Positions 8,790 to 18,458 of a DNA stretch of 58,780 bases are shown piece by piece. The first letter of the stretch is position 1. Every line of letters starts with the position of its first letter. The stretch spans positions 1 through 58,780 of the forward strand of contig JAAHHJ010000036.1 of the NCBI GenBank assembly GCA_010692425.1, written 5' to 3'. The DNA is from Symploca sp. SIO3C6. GTDB lineage: Bacteria; Cyanobacteriota; Cyanobacteriia; Cyanobacteriales; Coleofasciculaceae. The translations under genes were made by a program, and so were the position numbers. A model generated the notes under the pieces. The model did not search any database, was not told the origin of the DNA, and was given only the letters and a program-made list of their open reading frames with translations.

Positions 8790-9371
8790 TTAGAGGTTGG
8801 GGTTGAGGCTAGCTCCAGTACGACCTGTTAAAATCCAGATCAGTGAACGACTAACATCTCGGAGAATTCGGATCCAGGATTCAGTCGCTTCTTTTGAGGG
8901 AATAGGAGCGGGAGTGAAAGCAATGCCTTGACTCCCAAAAACAATGGTGGCGATTGCTTTTGCTCTAGGCATGTGGAAGGCAGAGGTAATTAGGTAAAGG
9001 TGCTTGATTTTACGACTTTTGAAGTCGGCAACTAGAGAAGTAAAATTAGTGACGGTATCAACGGCGCGTCTGTCTAGATGTACGCGTCCATTTGGTATTC
9101 CTGCTGATTGAAAGATGCTCTGCGCTGTTTCAACGTCTATGCCAGTAGAAACCCAAATTTCTAGTGAAGGGTGAGTTTGGGCAAATTTGGCTGTGAATTT
9201 TTCTCGATCTATACCGCCGCCTAGGGTGAGAATGGCTTGGGGGTGGGGTGCTTGGTAGTGAGCGATCGCTAGTCGTGCAGGAATTATGACCGGTAAAGTT
9301 AAAATCAAAGCAGAGCTAGCTAAACAAAGAAAACGGTATTGTTTTCGAGGGTACTGTAAAATCTTGATCAT
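8790..9371 (-). CDS. YdcF-like (DUF218) membrane protein, copy 1
   Basis: This 193-residue protein has one N-terminal membrane segment (FLCLASSALILTLPVIIPA) and a DUF218 domain. The hallmark motifs are AILTLGGG near residue 47 and LYLITSAFHMPRAKAI near residue 124. DUF218 proteins (YdcF, SanA, ElyC) are associated with envelope biogenesis, but the reaction is not settled. A very similar copy lies at 10222-10803, with a Uma2 gene between them on the opposite strand. Both sit inside the polysaccharide locus, so a cell-surface role is plausible by context only. Confidence 0.85.
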   Translation of the reverse strand: MIKILQYPRKQYRFLCLASSALILTLPVIIPARLAIAHYQAPHPQAILTLGGGIDREKFTAKFAQTHPSLEIWVSTGIDVETAQSIFQSAGIPNGRVHLDRRAVDTVTNFTSLVADFKSRKIKHLYLITSAFHMPRAKAIATIVFGSQGIAFTPAPIPSKEATESWIRILRDVSRSLIWILTGRTGASLNPNL

Positions 9372-9442
9372 GGTGCGTTTTTACTGAGATCTTAGCCTCA
9401 TCTGTTTGGCAGCAGTACTGAGTTAGGGGGGGAAACACTTAG

Positions 9443-10189
9443 ATGGTTTTGACTGCCCAAGAGTTAGAAGCACTTATGCCTGATGGTCAACAACTGTTGA
9501 GTGATGAGCCGGAAATGGAAAGTTCTTTACACTACATGCAGTTGTTATTGCTTGTCACTTGTCTGGAATGGTGGTGGCGAGGTCGAGAGGATTTTTTTAT
9601 TGGTGCTAACCTAACTATTTATTTTAGTCGGCAGCAGTTACGAAATCGTGATTTTCGTGGTCCAGATTTTTTCTTGGTTAAGGGGATTCAAAAGCAACCA
9701 CGTAATGCTTGGGTGGTTTGGGAAGAAAATGGCAAGTATCCGGATGTGATTATTGAGTTACTATCTAATTCGACAGCTGATACGGATCGCGGAATTAAGA
9801 AAAATCTCTATCAAGAGCAATTTCGGACGCCAGAATATTTCTGGTTTTCACCGGAAACCTTGGAATTTGCTGGCTTTCGATTAGTGGGAACTCAGTATCA
9901 ACCAATTGCTGCTAATAATATTGGTTGGCTCTGGAGTGAGACGCTAAAGTTGTATTTAGGGATTTCTCAGGGTCAATTGCGCTATTTTACAGCTTCTGGA
10001 GAGCGAATACCTACGCCGGGGGAGGCAGCACAGCAGGAGCAGCAACGGGCTCAGCAGGAGCAGCAACGGGCTCAGCAGGAGCAACAACGGGCTCAGCAGG
10101 CAGAGTTATTGTTAGAGCAGGAACGACAAAAAGTCGAGAAATTAGCAGCGCGGTTGCGGGCAATGGGGATTGATCCGGAGCAGGTGTGA
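9443..10189 (+). CDS. Uma2-family nuclease-like protein with coiled-coil tail
   Basis: This 248-residue Uma2 (DUF820) protein has a PD-(D/E)XK-like core: GPDFFLVKG, then KYPDVIIELLS, then YQEQFRTPEYFWFSPETLEF. Uma2 proteins are very numerous in cyanobacteria and are predicted restriction-endonuclease-fold enzymes with no established role. The C-terminus carries tandem QQEQQRA repeats (three copies, nearly identical in DNA) followed by a leucine-rich helix, so a coiled-coil tail is expected. The gene sits between two YdcF paralogues on the opposite strand. Confidence 0.9.
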   Translation: MVLTAQELEALMPDGQQLLSDEPEMESSLHYMQLLLLVTCLEWWWRGREDFFIGANLTIYFSRQQLRNRDFRGPDFFLVKGIQKQPRNAWVVWEENGKYPDVIIELLSNSTADTDRGIKKNLYQEQFRTPEYFWFSPETLEFAGFRLVGTQYQPIAANNIGWLWSETLKLYLGISQGQLRYFTASGERIPTPGEAAQQEQQRAQQEQQRAQQEQQRAQQAELLLEQERQKVEKLAARLRAMGIDPEQV

Positions 10190-10221
10190 AAGTTATTCAA
10201 TTGACCTGTTAAAATTTTGTC

Positions 10222-10803
10222 TTAAGAGGCAATCGATTTAAGGCTGGAGCCAGTGTGACCTGTAACAATCCAGAATAGACTACGACCAATATCAAGTAGG
10301 ATACGGATTAAGGGTTCTTTGGTTTTGCTTGAGGGAATGGAGACAGGGGTAAAAGCAATACCTTGGCTACCAAGTACAATAGTAGCGATCGCTTTGGCTC
10401 TACCCATGTGGAAGGCGGAGGTGATTAGGTAGAGATGTTTAATTTTCTGTTGTTTGAAGTCGGTTACTAAGGTGGTAAAGTTGGTGACGGTGTCGGTGGC
10501 ACGGTAGTCAAGATGTACTCGTTTGTTTGAGATGCCTGCATCCCGAAATACGGCGCTTGCTGTTTTGGGGGGTGCGCCGCTGGATACCCAGATTTCCAGT
10601 GAGGGATAGAGTTGGGCAAATTTGGCTGTAAATTTTTCTCTGCCGATGCCACCGCCTAAGGTGAGAATGGCTTGAGGGTGCGGTGCTTGGTAGTGAGCGA
10701 TCGTTAGTCGTACAGGAATTATGCTCAGTAGAAGGATGATCAGGGTAGATGTGGCTAGGCAAAGAAAGCGTTTGATTTTCTGCTGGGGATGAAAGTTTTT
10801 CAT
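10222..10803 (-). CDS. YdcF-like (DUF218) membrane protein, copy 2
   Basis: This 193-residue paralogue of the 8790-9371 gene is the same length and about 70% identical by eye. It shares AILTLGGG, FTAKFAQ, DTVTNFT and LYLITSAFHM. A single N-terminal membrane anchor is expected. Because the Uma2 gene lies between the copies, either the pair arose by tandem duplication and was then split, or the duplication carried the intervening DNA. The function is uncertain, as for the first copy. Confidence 0.85.
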   Translation of the reverse strand: MKNFHPQQKIKRFLCLATSTLIILLLSIIPVRLTIAHYQAPHPQAILTLGGGIGREKFTAKFAQLYPSLEIWVSSGAPPKTASAVFRDAGISNKRVHLDYRATDTVTNFTTLVTDFKQQKIKHLYLITSAFHMGRAKAIATIVLGSQGIAFTPVSIPSSKTKEPLIRILLDIGRSLFWIVTGHTGSSLKSIAS

Positions 10804-10975
10804 CAGTGTGGGATTTTGTAGCTATGATAGCTTAATTATTAGTTAGGCGATCGATCACCCTCGCCTGTAGCTACTGATGTTATTGCCAAGCGTAGGTAAT
10901 AATCAACACTTAAACTTGTGTATTGAAGATCCCTAGCGAGGATTTTTCTAGTATTATTACCGCTGACAACTAATC

Positions 10976-11626
10976 TTACTTAGTTCCTTCAATGCTAATA
11001 GCATTCAAGTAGCGGCTTTCCTGATCAACAGCGCTAAATCGTGCATCTGACCAGTCGCCATAATTGCACCGTCGTATATTCTTAAAACCGTGTTGTGCAA
11101 AGGCATTTTTTAGTGACGGTTCGTCCCACATCCATTGATGCCTTGAATTAGAGAAGGCTTCCTGAAGTCTATAGTATATACTGCTCCTTTTGCCTGGATG
11201 TCCAAGCCATGATGTCTCTATAAACTCATGTGCTGCTTTGGCAGATAAAGTACTATCTGAGCGGTGGTTGATGTAGTTGTCTATATATTGCTCTAGATCC
11301 GGAACAATTGCACGAAAGATTCCTCCAGGCTTTAAATAGGAATAAATATTGCTCATGGCTAGATGGAAGTCAGATAAGCTCAAGTGTTCAAGAACATGGG
11401 AGGCAAAAATATTTTCACAACTGCCTTTGCTAATCTTAAGACCTTTGACAATATCACCATTATTAACTGACTTAGGCCATGGTGGTCCACCAACAACGGA
11501 TATTAATAACTGACCAATCAAAGGAATTTTAGAGATTTTAAGAGTTGGAGAGTTATCGATATTTTTCCAGCCGTCAGGAGATACTAAGCCAGAACCAATA
11601 TTCAAACAAATACTATCTTTATTCAT
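10976..11626 (-). CDS. SAM-dependent methyltransferase (COG4627-like)
   Basis: This 216-residue class I methyltransferase begins with LNIGSGLVSPDGWKNID, where the first glycine-rich SAM loop usually lies. It then carries FASHVLEHL, the post-motif typical of small-molecule and sugar methyltransferases, followed by YLKPGGIFRAIVPDLE. This pattern matches the group often found in surface polysaccharide clusters. It is the last gene of the ten-gene minus-strand run and is separated from the previous gene by 115 bp. It probably methylates a sugar of the repeat unit; the target is unknown. Confidence 0.8.
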   Translation of the reverse strand: MNKDSICLNIGSGLVSPDGWKNIDNSPTLKISKIPLIGQLLISVVGGPPWPKSVNNGDIVKGLKISKGSCENIFASHVLEHLSLSDFHLAMSNIYSYLKPGGIFRAIVPDLEQYIDNYINHRSDSTLSAKAAHEFIETSWLGHPGKRSSIYYRLQEAFSNSRHQWMWDEPSLKNAFAQHGFKNIRRCNYGDWSDARFSAVDQESRYLNAISIEGTK

Positions 11627-11741
11627 GTCAATTCTCCTGTTTGTGTTATTACTTTAATCGAAAAAAGATTGCACTTAATATTAGATAAACTGCTACTGAG
11701 ATCCATATGAATTATGGTTTTGGCAAATAATTGGAAAATGT

Positions 11742-12353
11742 TTAGGATACTTTAATGAAGAAGGCTGTATCTGAAACACCGTTACTGGTCCATATCCTTC
11801 GCCAATCTTTCACTAGATCCAAAAAATGCTGCCACTCATCAGAAGCAGGTCCAGTTTCATAAGTTCTGGAGTTTGGTGAGTGCGAATTAGAAGGTAGAAA
11901 TCGATTAGCATTATCTAAAACGATAACTCCGCCAGTTTTGACTTTGCTAACAGCCTTCACTGCACAAGTGTTGCGATGATGCCTACCGTCAACTAAGACA
12001 AAATCTAAGCTATCGTCCTGGAAATTATCAGCTGCACCAATGTAAGATTCTCTATCAGTTGCTAGAAGGTAATGTGTATTATTCAAGTTTAGATGATCAA
12101 GTTTTTTTCTTACTATCTGATACCATTCATAATTATCTTCTACACTTACAAGGTATTTGATCCTTGCTGCAAACCAAGCTGTACTACGTCCAGAACCCCA
12201 CTCCAGACCAATATCACTTTTTTTGAGGTAATTTGAAAGAATTGATATTGCAGACTGAGTAAGCCAGGGGTGATCTGGATGTTGTTTTTCGTAGATAGCT
12301 AGAGAGATTCTGTTAGCAAGATATCTTGGTGTCCAGTGGGTAATTGTTTGCAT
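11742..12353 (-). CDS. Class I methyltransferase-like protein
   Basis: In this 203-residue protein GLEWGSGRSTAWFA corresponds to SAM motif I, YLVSVEDN to the acidic residue after strand 2, and DFVLVDGRHHRNT plus GGVIVLDNANRF to later strands of the fold. It is short but complete for this fold. It starts 4 bp after the GT4 gene at 12358, so it shares that transcript. A role in modifying the polysaccharide or its lipid carrier is inferred from position. Confidence 0.75.
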   Translation of the reverse strand: MQTITHWTPRYLANRISLAIYEKQHPDHPWLTQSAISILSNYLKKSDIGLEWGSGRSTAWFAARIKYLVSVEDNYEWYQIVRKKLDHLNLNNTHYLLATDRESYIGAADNFQDDSLDFVLVDGRHHRNTCAVKAVSKVKTGGVIVLDNANRFLPSNSHSPNSRTYETGPASDEWQHFLDLVKDWRRIWTSNGVSDTAFFIKVS

Positions 12354-12357
12354 TTTA

Positions 12358-13551
12358 TTATTCAGATATAGTTGTCAATGTAGAACGGTTTTTATTCACA
12401 AGAGTGGTGTAAACCTTATGCATCTTGGTAGCAACTTGCTCCCAAGTATATTTCTCAAGAATGAGCTTATGAGCGCGGTCGCCCATGGCTTTTGCTTGTT
12501 GAGGATTATTTAAACATTCAATTAAGGCATTGGTAATCGCTTCAGATTTAATATCAACTACATGTGCAGCTTTAGCTGCTGCTGCTTCTGGAAAATTACA
12601 ACCTTTAGTAATTACACAGGGTAATCCCGATGCCATACCTTCTAAGACAGACATACTGAAACCTTCAGAATATGAAGGTGCAACATATAAATTAGCAGCA
12701 GCAAGAGCTGCATATTTCAACTGACCTGTGAGCATTCCGGTGAAGGTAACAGAATTTAGGCATGCTGCTTGTTCAAAGTAGTTCTTTGCTATGGGAAGAA
12801 ATCCAATACTGTCTGGTCCAGCTACAACTAAATGAGTATTAGGAAACTGTTTATGGAGTTTGGCAAAGGCTGGAGCAAGTAAATCTAATCCTTTTTTGGG
12901 GTCAATACGACCGAGAAATAGAATCAGAATTTTGTTTCGTGTAGCAGGAAACTGTTGGTAGAAAATTTCTGGATCTGGTAGTATTTCAAATTCTTGGCGG
13001 TGAATACCATTGGGAACAACAATAACAGGTGGCTTCAGACTAAGAGACTGAACACTATTTGCTTCGGCAGCAGCAAGAACTTGGATAGCACTAGCTTTTT
13101 GAAGGATAGGCTTCTCAACTAGAGTGTAGTAAAGTTTCTTCTTCCAAGCTTTGTAAGATAATGCCCAAGGCTCTAGCATCCCATGAGGAGTAATAATGTA
13201 GGGGATTTTGTGAAATTTACATACCCAATTAGAGACTGAAATCAGGGGAGCAAAAATGGTGTGGGTATGTACTAGTTTATAGTCAACTACATGATTAAAT
13301 AGCCAACTTATCAGAGATCGACTAATAATCAAGTCATGGCGGTGCCAGCTAGAGAAATACCGTACTCGGTAATTTTTTTCGTCAATCCAGGTATTGAGAG
13401 GGATGTCTAAATTATTAGACCCATTAGCATCAGTTGTGACTAGGTCAATAGTAATACCGAGAGTACTAAGTCCTTGAGCTAGTTTGGTAACAACTTTGGA
13501 GGTTCCCCCATAAACAGATCCAAGATAAGGTGTAACCAGTAAAATTTTCAT
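12358..13551 (-). CDS. GT4 glycosyltransferase
   Basis: This 397-residue GT-B glycosyltransferase has the N-terminal acceptor-side motif YGGTSKVVTKLAQGL. The C-terminal donor domain shows LFLGRIDPKKGLDLL and the E-x7-E motif EGFSMSVLE followed by GMASGLPCV. This is a textbook GT4 (retaining) layout, and the length is usual. It lies 22 bp from the next GT4 gene upstream and 4 bp from the methyltransferase gene downstream. It should add one sugar of the repeat unit; donor and linkage are unknown. Confidence 0.92.
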   Translation of the reverse strand: MKILLVTPYLGSVYGGTSKVVTKLAQGLSTLGITIDLVTTDANGSNNLDIPLNTWIDEKNYRVRYFSSWHRHDLIISRSLISWLFNHVVDYKLVHTHTIFAPLISVSNWVCKFHKIPYIITPHGMLEPWALSYKAWKKKLYYTLVEKPILQKASAIQVLAAAEANSVQSLSLKPPVIVVPNGIHRQEFEILPDPEIFYQQFPATRNKILILFLGRIDPKKGLDLLAPAFAKLHKQFPNTHLVVAGPDSIGFLPIAKNYFEQAACLNSVTFTGMLTGQLKYAALAAANLYVAPSYSEGFSMSVLEGMASGLPCVITKGCNFPEAAAAKAAHVVDIKSEAITNALIECLNNPQQAKAMGDRAHKLILEKYTWEQVATKMHKVYTTLVNKNRSTLTTISE

Positions 13552-13573
13552 AATTGGAGAAAAACTCTAACAA

Positions 13574-14704
13574 TTAAGAATGTGCTAGAGCATATTTAAC
13601 TGCTTGAATTAAACCTTGAGCAAAGTAATCAGGGGAGAACTTTTGAATATGTTTTAGAGCGGCTTGACCCATTTTGTTTAAGTCAATTTCTCCTGAACTG
13701 ATTTTTAGCATAAGGTCAGTTAGTTGTTTAGGGTTCTCAGGGTCAAAACCAAAACCGTTAATACCCTCAATCACCAAGTCCTCAAAACATCCACAGCGAT
13801 TGGAGATAAGCACAGGTAAACCTGCAGCCATTGCTTCATTGACTACCAGTCCCCATTGTTCTTGAATGCTGGCATGGATAAAACAGGAAGCATGGGCGAA
13901 GTAAGGCAAGAGTTCGTCTTGTTGAAGAAAGCCAGGTAGGTGGATACAATCTTGTGAAGAAAACTCACTAAGGTATTTTTCTATATCTGAACGTAGCTGA
14001 CCATCACCACACAGCACTAAATCCCAAGCCTTGGAACCTGCACTTTGGTGATAAGTACCGTAGGCGGAAAGGAGCAGTAGAAGATTCTTTTTAGGTACAA
14101 AGCGATTAATCGCCAAGAAGTAAGGTCTATTAAGAGGCTTGGGAAGACCTTTAATCTTATCTGGGTGAAATATTTCATTGTCTACGACATTATAACCAAA
14201 GAATATGGACTCGGCAGACATGCCTAATTTAATTAAGTAACGCTTGTGTGAGTTACCCCCTACAAGTGCAGCTTTATATCGTTTGAAAAGCCAAGACTTA
14301 GAAGTTTCAAACAACCAACTTCGAGGGGCATCATCCTCCTTGGTTGCAGAAAGAAGAATTGTCGGTTTTCGATGTCGTAAATTCCACTCTAAAGCCGCTA
14401 ACATAGAAAGTCTAAAATAACCAGCGATCGCTAAAACATCAGGGTTAATCTGAGTTAGGATAGTGTAAAGTCGTTGCAGCAACTGAGTGAACTTGACCTT
14501 CTCAAGTTCTTGCTCTCCAATTACGGAAAAAATAGAAACAGGGAAGTCTTTAAGCTGTGTTTTCCAATCGTATGCAACTCCTGAGCGAGTTAATTCAATA
14601 CCAAATACGCTCCATCCCAAAAGATTACAATGTTTCTGGAAACTATTGATGCGAGCTAAGTGATAGGGACCGTAGTTAGCAAAAAGTATGGCAATCTTAG
14701 TCAC
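13574..14704 (-). CDS. GT4 glycosyltransferase
   Basis: This 376-residue protein has the N-terminal region IAILFANYGPYHLARI and the donor-domain motifs NRFVPKKNLLLLL, LCGDGQLRSDIE and EQWGLVVNEAMAAGLPV, which contains the E-x7-E pair. It is most like GT4 enzymes of surface polysaccharide clusters. It begins 3 bp after the stop of the sulfotransferase gene, so the two are co-transcribed. Confidence 0.9.
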   Translation of the reverse strand: MTKIAILFANYGPYHLARINSFQKHCNLLGWSVFGIELTRSGVAYDWKTQLKDFPVSIFSVIGEQELEKVKFTQLLQRLYTILTQINPDVLAIAGYFRLSMLAALEWNLRHRKPTILLSATKEDDAPRSWLFETSKSWLFKRYKAALVGGNSHKRYLIKLGMSAESIFFGYNVVDNEIFHPDKIKGLPKPLNRPYFLAINRFVPKKNLLLLLSAYGTYHQSAGSKAWDLVLCGDGQLRSDIEKYLSEFSSQDCIHLPGFLQQDELLPYFAHASCFIHASIQEQWGLVVNEAMAAGLPVLISNRCGCFEDLVIEGINGFGFDPENPKQLTDLMLKISSGEIDLNKMGQAALKHIQKFSPDYFAQGLIQAVKYALAHS

Positions 14705-14707
14705 TCC

Positions 14708-15709
14708 TCAAATCTCCAAAGTCTGGTTAAAGCTGCTTTGACCTTCCTCCAGGCAGGCAGCGCGATTAGAAAAGCCGTATCGCTGTTGGTAGGAATTGAA
14801 TGCTTTGCACATTGCTGGTGGCAAGCTAACGGTAAGTCCCTGCTTATGGCGAGGAGAACTAATTGCAGAAACAGCCTTATCTAACCAGGATTGTGGCGAG
14901 TCAATCTCGAAAAACTCGCACAGATCTTTCAAGGTGGATTTTGGCTTTGTAGTTAAGGTATCATAAGTGAATTCTTTAAGCCGATCATCGAGAGCCTCTC
15001 GCCAGCGATCAATCTCGCCAAGGGTGACTAGCCATTCATAGGCTCCCCTTGATAAATTGTTTTCCAAATTATGGACGTTGTCAGTGTAGTATCCGGAGGC
15101 AGTCCCATCGCTAGCCAAGGCTTTCCACTTAGCATAATTGATTCCCCACCACTGGTTTAGTGCTGGCTTCCCTGTGATTTTGTATGAGTTGCTGTTTGCA
15201 ATCTTGTTGATCGAATAGCAAACATCCACTCCGTTGCGGACAATGTGAACAAATTTTGAGTTAGGAGCTAGAGCATTGATGTAGCCAATTCTCATAGCAT
15301 TAAGTGGAGTTTTCTCAATTACTAGCTTGACTTGAACACCGCCACGGGCAGAGCTAATCAAACGGTTAAACCGGAGCTGTGAGTTCTCGTTATAATGCGA
15401 GGCATTCATAATTAGAGAAGCATCTATATTATGAAAGAGGTTGAGCGCGTCGGTTCTTCGGTCAATTGCGGCCCAGAGATAGTAAGGTTCAAATAGGTAA
15501 CTTACTTGCGGGTGATCAGAAAAAACTTTTCCTAAAATTGTGGTACCAGAGCGACCACAGCCCAAAATGAAGGCGAGTGATTTACTTCTAGTTTGATTAG
15601 AATCAAATACTTTCTCAGCTCGTTGCTCTGCAGACCAACGCAGCCACCTATATTTGAGTGCCCGCAACCTAGGTTTGATTGTATCAGCTATAGAAAGAGT
15701 GTTAGGCAT
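14708..15709 (-). CDS. Sulfotransferase (PAPS-dependent), first of two
   Basis: This 333-residue sulfotransferase-fold protein carries the 5'-phosphosulfate loop LGCGRSGTTILGK near residue 50 and the 3'-phosphate motif FVHIVRNGVDVCYS near residue 155. The family moves sulfate from PAPS to a hydroxyl, usually of a sugar. Its ATG shares one base with the TAA of the Wzy-like gene (TAATG at 15709), a sign of translational coupling to polymer assembly. With the second sulfotransferase at 19260 it is the main evidence that the polymer is sulfated. Confidence 0.85.
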   Translation of the reverse strand: MPNTLSIADTIKPRLRALKYRWLRWSAEQRAEKVFDSNQTRSKSLAFILGCGRSGTTILGKVFSDHPQVSYLFEPYYLWAAIDRRTDALNLFHNIDASLIMNASHYNENSQLRFNRLISSARGGVQVKLVIEKTPLNAMRIGYINALAPNSKFVHIVRNGVDVCYSINKIANSNSYKITGKPALNQWWGINYAKWKALASDGTASGYYTDNVHNLENNLSRGAYEWLVTLGEIDRWREALDDRLKEFTYDTLTTKPKSTLKDLCEFFEIDSPQSWLDKAVSAISSPRHKQGLTVSLPPAMCKAFNSYQQRYGFSNRAACLEEGQSSFNQTLEI

Positions 15710-16995
15710 TACTCCTGATTTCCCTCTAATAAATACCTGCGATTGTGATCTTTTAAAGGCTTATTTTGTGAATAAATAATCACGCTTCCAATAAAAATTG
15801 AACTGAATAATACATCGGGAAGCAAATTTACTGTTCCGTGAGTTACAGATAAAAGCGATGGAGAAAATAGACTGATATAAAAAACCTGACTAGTAATACT
15901 ATTCCTATAAACTGATGAAATCCATAAAAGTTTAAATAAATATGATGACAGAAGAAAAAACAAGCATCCAAAGTAGTCAAACTGAGCAAAGGAATCTCCT
16001 ATTCCAGTCGTAGTTATTCCAGTAATTCTTCTGTAGTCATATAGATTTTCTATATCATATGTATTTAGTTTAATCATCAGAGCATTCTTGAAATTGTAAC
16101 CAACTAACTGACCCGGAACAAAACTGAATATAACCTTATTCCAATAACCTGTTCCATATCCATATTGACGTGTTTGAACAGCAGCATCCATAACCAGAGC
16201 TGCATTTCTGAGTTCTAATACTTTCCCCTCTTCAACGAAACTCTTAAGATTATCTACTGGTCGTACCTCCTGAAGCTGATTCCAGTCACCATTTTTAGCA
16301 ATATTGCGGTAAGTTCCTGTCAAAGGAATGGCAATCAAAGCAAAGAATATCAAACCAATAACTAACCATCTGGGAGGAATGTATCTACGAATGTAGTAAA
16401 GAGAAAGCCCTATCGTTAGGACAAAAGTAGCAGTAGCTTCACGACGTCCATAAAAAATGATTAATTGGAGTGGAATAGCAGCTGCACATGCTGTAAGGAT
16501 TATTTTCGCTACAGTTGGATGACGAAGAGTAGATAAAATAATAATTGTGAAGCCTGGATAAATTAACCTACGAAAAAATGCATAAATTGTAATAATGCCA
16601 GTCCATTGAGTTTCTTCTCTAACTGCTTCAGGTAATTGAAATATTAAGAAGTTCGCACCGTAACCAATTAAGACTAAAACAATTCCTCCCAAAAAAAGCT
16701 TATTAGAATCAACCGATATATCAAACTTTTTGATAAAACTATAATTTAGAGGTAGTTGATAACCAAGCCAGCACATGGCAGCACAGAAGCATGACATGAG
16801 CAAAACTCTTTCTAGTGCTTGTTGACTAACTGGACCGGGATTATTGATCAAGGCGATAGTCTGAGGTAATATAAATGAGACAAAAATACCGCCCATAAAG
16901 AAGGGATACTGGTAAATTCGGTCAAGTCTAATCAGACCCCAACTCAAAAGACCAACACAAATTGCTACTAGTAAGTAAAGGTATAAATTAACCAT
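15709..16995 (-). CDS. Wzy-like polysaccharide polymerase
   Basis: This 428-residue integral membrane protein has about ten hydrophobic segments from the N-terminus (LYLYLLVAICVGLLSWGLI) to the end. A hydrophilic stretch between them (NIAKNGDWNQLQEVRP through FKNALMIKLNTYDIE) fits the large periplasmic loop of O-antigen polymerases. Wzy proteins are very diverse, so the call rests on topology plus neighbours: a flippase, several glycosyltransferases and a co-polymerase. It would join repeat units in the periplasm. Confidence 0.75.
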   Translation of the reverse strand: MVNLYLYLLVAICVGLLSWGLIRLDRIYQYPFFMGGIFVSFILPQTIALINNPGPVSQQALERVLLMSCFCAAMCWLGYQLPLNYSFIKKFDISVDSNKLFLGGIVLVLIGYGANFLIFQLPEAVREETQWTGIITIYAFFRRLIYPGFTIIILSTLRHPTVAKIILTACAAAIPLQLIIFYGRREATATFVLTIGLSLYYIRRYIPPRWLVIGLIFFALIAIPLTGTYRNIAKNGDWNQLQEVRPVDNLKSFVEEGKVLELRNAALVMDAAVQTRQYGYGTGYWNKVIFSFVPGQLVGYNFKNALMIKLNTYDIENLYDYRRITGITTTGIGDSFAQFDYFGCLFFLLSSYLFKLLWISSVYRNSITSQVFYISLFSPSLLSVTHGTVNLLPDVLFSSIFIGSVIIYSQNKPLKDHNRRYLLEGNQE

Positions 16996-17036
16996 TGGCT
17001 AATATCTATCTTGATTATAAATGGAGTAGGTGTATA

Positions 17037-18317
17037 TCAATGCTTTAAGCTTTTAAAGCTATTCAATCTATAGTCTTTTGTTAATAAATCAAAAAACGTT
17101 TGAGATGATTTTTGGTAATACTCTTCAATATAAGAATCAAGGTTATTACTTTGGTTAATCTGATAATTACCATTATAAATTTTAAGTAAGTTATCAGTGA
17201 TTGCTGCTGCATCTCTAATTGGCACAATAAAGCCATCGATTCCATCTCTAACAATAGAACCTGAATTATAGGTAGTAATAACTGGCAATCCCCAATTCAA
17301 GGCTTCATATATTACCATTGCTGAACCTTCACAAATGGAAGGAAGCACAAATACATCTGCCCAAGTATACAAATCTGCCATTTGAGAGCGTGGTACTCGT
17401 CCCAAAAAATTGCAGACATCACTATATTCTTTAACTCGTTGAAGTTTAATGTCAATTGAACCGGCAACTTTACAGGTAAAAGGGATTTTTCCTTTGAGTA
17501 ATCGTAGGGCTTGTAGTAAATAAGGAATTCCCTTGCGCAAACCAACTGAACCTGCAAATAATATTCTCAGTTCATCACCTCGTTTTTTCAGTGTTCTACG
17601 ATTAAGTTTACAGTTAAATGCTTGATTATCCTTAGATATACCTAATGCTACTACAGAGATTTTATTGGCACTTACTCCTCTAGTAATCAGAGAATTTTTT
17701 ACAAAATTAGAGCCACAAATAATATGATCAGCTAAGTCTTGCTCACATTGTTCGCGCTGTACTAACTCCAGTATAGAATCATCAACTGTAAAAGGTGACG
17801 ATGACCACCACTGCCAATTATTCTCCTCTTCTAACAGAAGTTGATGTGCAAATGACCTTTCAGCTAAAGTCTGATCTAAAATACAGTAGATACCTTGTGT
17901 TTTCGCATACTCAAATAGTTCAAGTGAAGCTCCATTAAACCCATAAACAATATTAGCATCACCTAAACCATTTTGAATAATTCGTTTACAAAACTCTTTT
18001 CCAGTCCATAAAAAAATACTTGATAATTCTTGGGGTGAACATTTTTTTAGTGCTTGAGCGAATTGATATCCAAACCATGGAAAGTGAATAATCTGTACTT
18101 TTTCTAGAGCTGGAGCATATCGATCCAGAGTTTTTTTCAGTGCATTAGGAAGATGTTTGTAAATCTGAGGTTGTCTTAATAGTTTACTGACTCCGTTATT
18201 ACCTGAGTAAAAGTCGGTGTATAATCTTTCCAGAATTCCCCATTGATGAAACAGTATAGGTTGCTGGTAGTGCCTTCTAGCACCGAGTTGTGCTACTAAA
18301 ATTCTGGGATTTGACAT
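17037..18317 (-). CDS. GT4 glycosyltransferase
   Basis: This 426-residue enzyme has the donor-domain motifs ILFAGSVGLRKGIPYLLQAL and SICEGSAMVIYEALNWGLPV (E-x7-E within EGSAMVIYE), so GT4 is clear. The N-terminal half is longer and less conserved than in the neighbouring enzymes, with HFPWFGYQFAQAL and VYGFNGASLELF. This fits a different acceptor. It is the first glycosyltransferase gene transcribed after the flippase, sulfotransferase and FkbM genes. Confidence 0.88.
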   Translation of the reverse strand: MSNPRILVAQLGARRHYQQPILFHQWGILERLYTDFYSGNNGVSKLLRQPQIYKHLPNALKKTLDRYAPALEKVQIIHFPWFGYQFAQALKKCSPQELSSIFLWTGKEFCKRIIQNGLGDANIVYGFNGASLELFEYAKTQGIYCILDQTLAERSFAHQLLLEEENNWQWWSSSPFTVDDSILELVQREQCEQDLADHIICGSNFVKNSLITRGVSANKISVVALGISKDNQAFNCKLNRRTLKKRGDELRILFAGSVGLRKGIPYLLQALRLLKGKIPFTCKVAGSIDIKLQRVKEYSDVCNFLGRVPRSQMADLYTWADVFVLPSICEGSAMVIYEALNWGLPVITTYNSGSIVRDGIDGFIVPIRDAAAITDNLLKIYNGNYQINQSNNLDSYIEEYYQKSSQTFFDLLTKDYRLNSFKSLKH

Positions 18318-18458
18318 CTTCTTCTCTCTAATATCTTTATAGCCTAGAAATGTAAAGGTATACAGCTTGTTTGATAATTTTTGAAAACTCTATAAGCCCA
18401 GATTTTAGGATGCTTCATGCTGCTGTGTTCCTAAAGTAATAATTATGATCGAGGAAGC

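Noticed and set aside
10022-10110. Short tandem repeats near the Uma2 gene at 9443 as a repeat element
   Set aside because: They lie inside the reading frame and encode QQEQQRA coiled-coil repeats, so they are part of the protein.
10467-10762. Two overlapping minus-strand frames inside YdcF copy 2
   Set aside because: They are other-frame shadows of the DUF218 gene, which has clear motifs.
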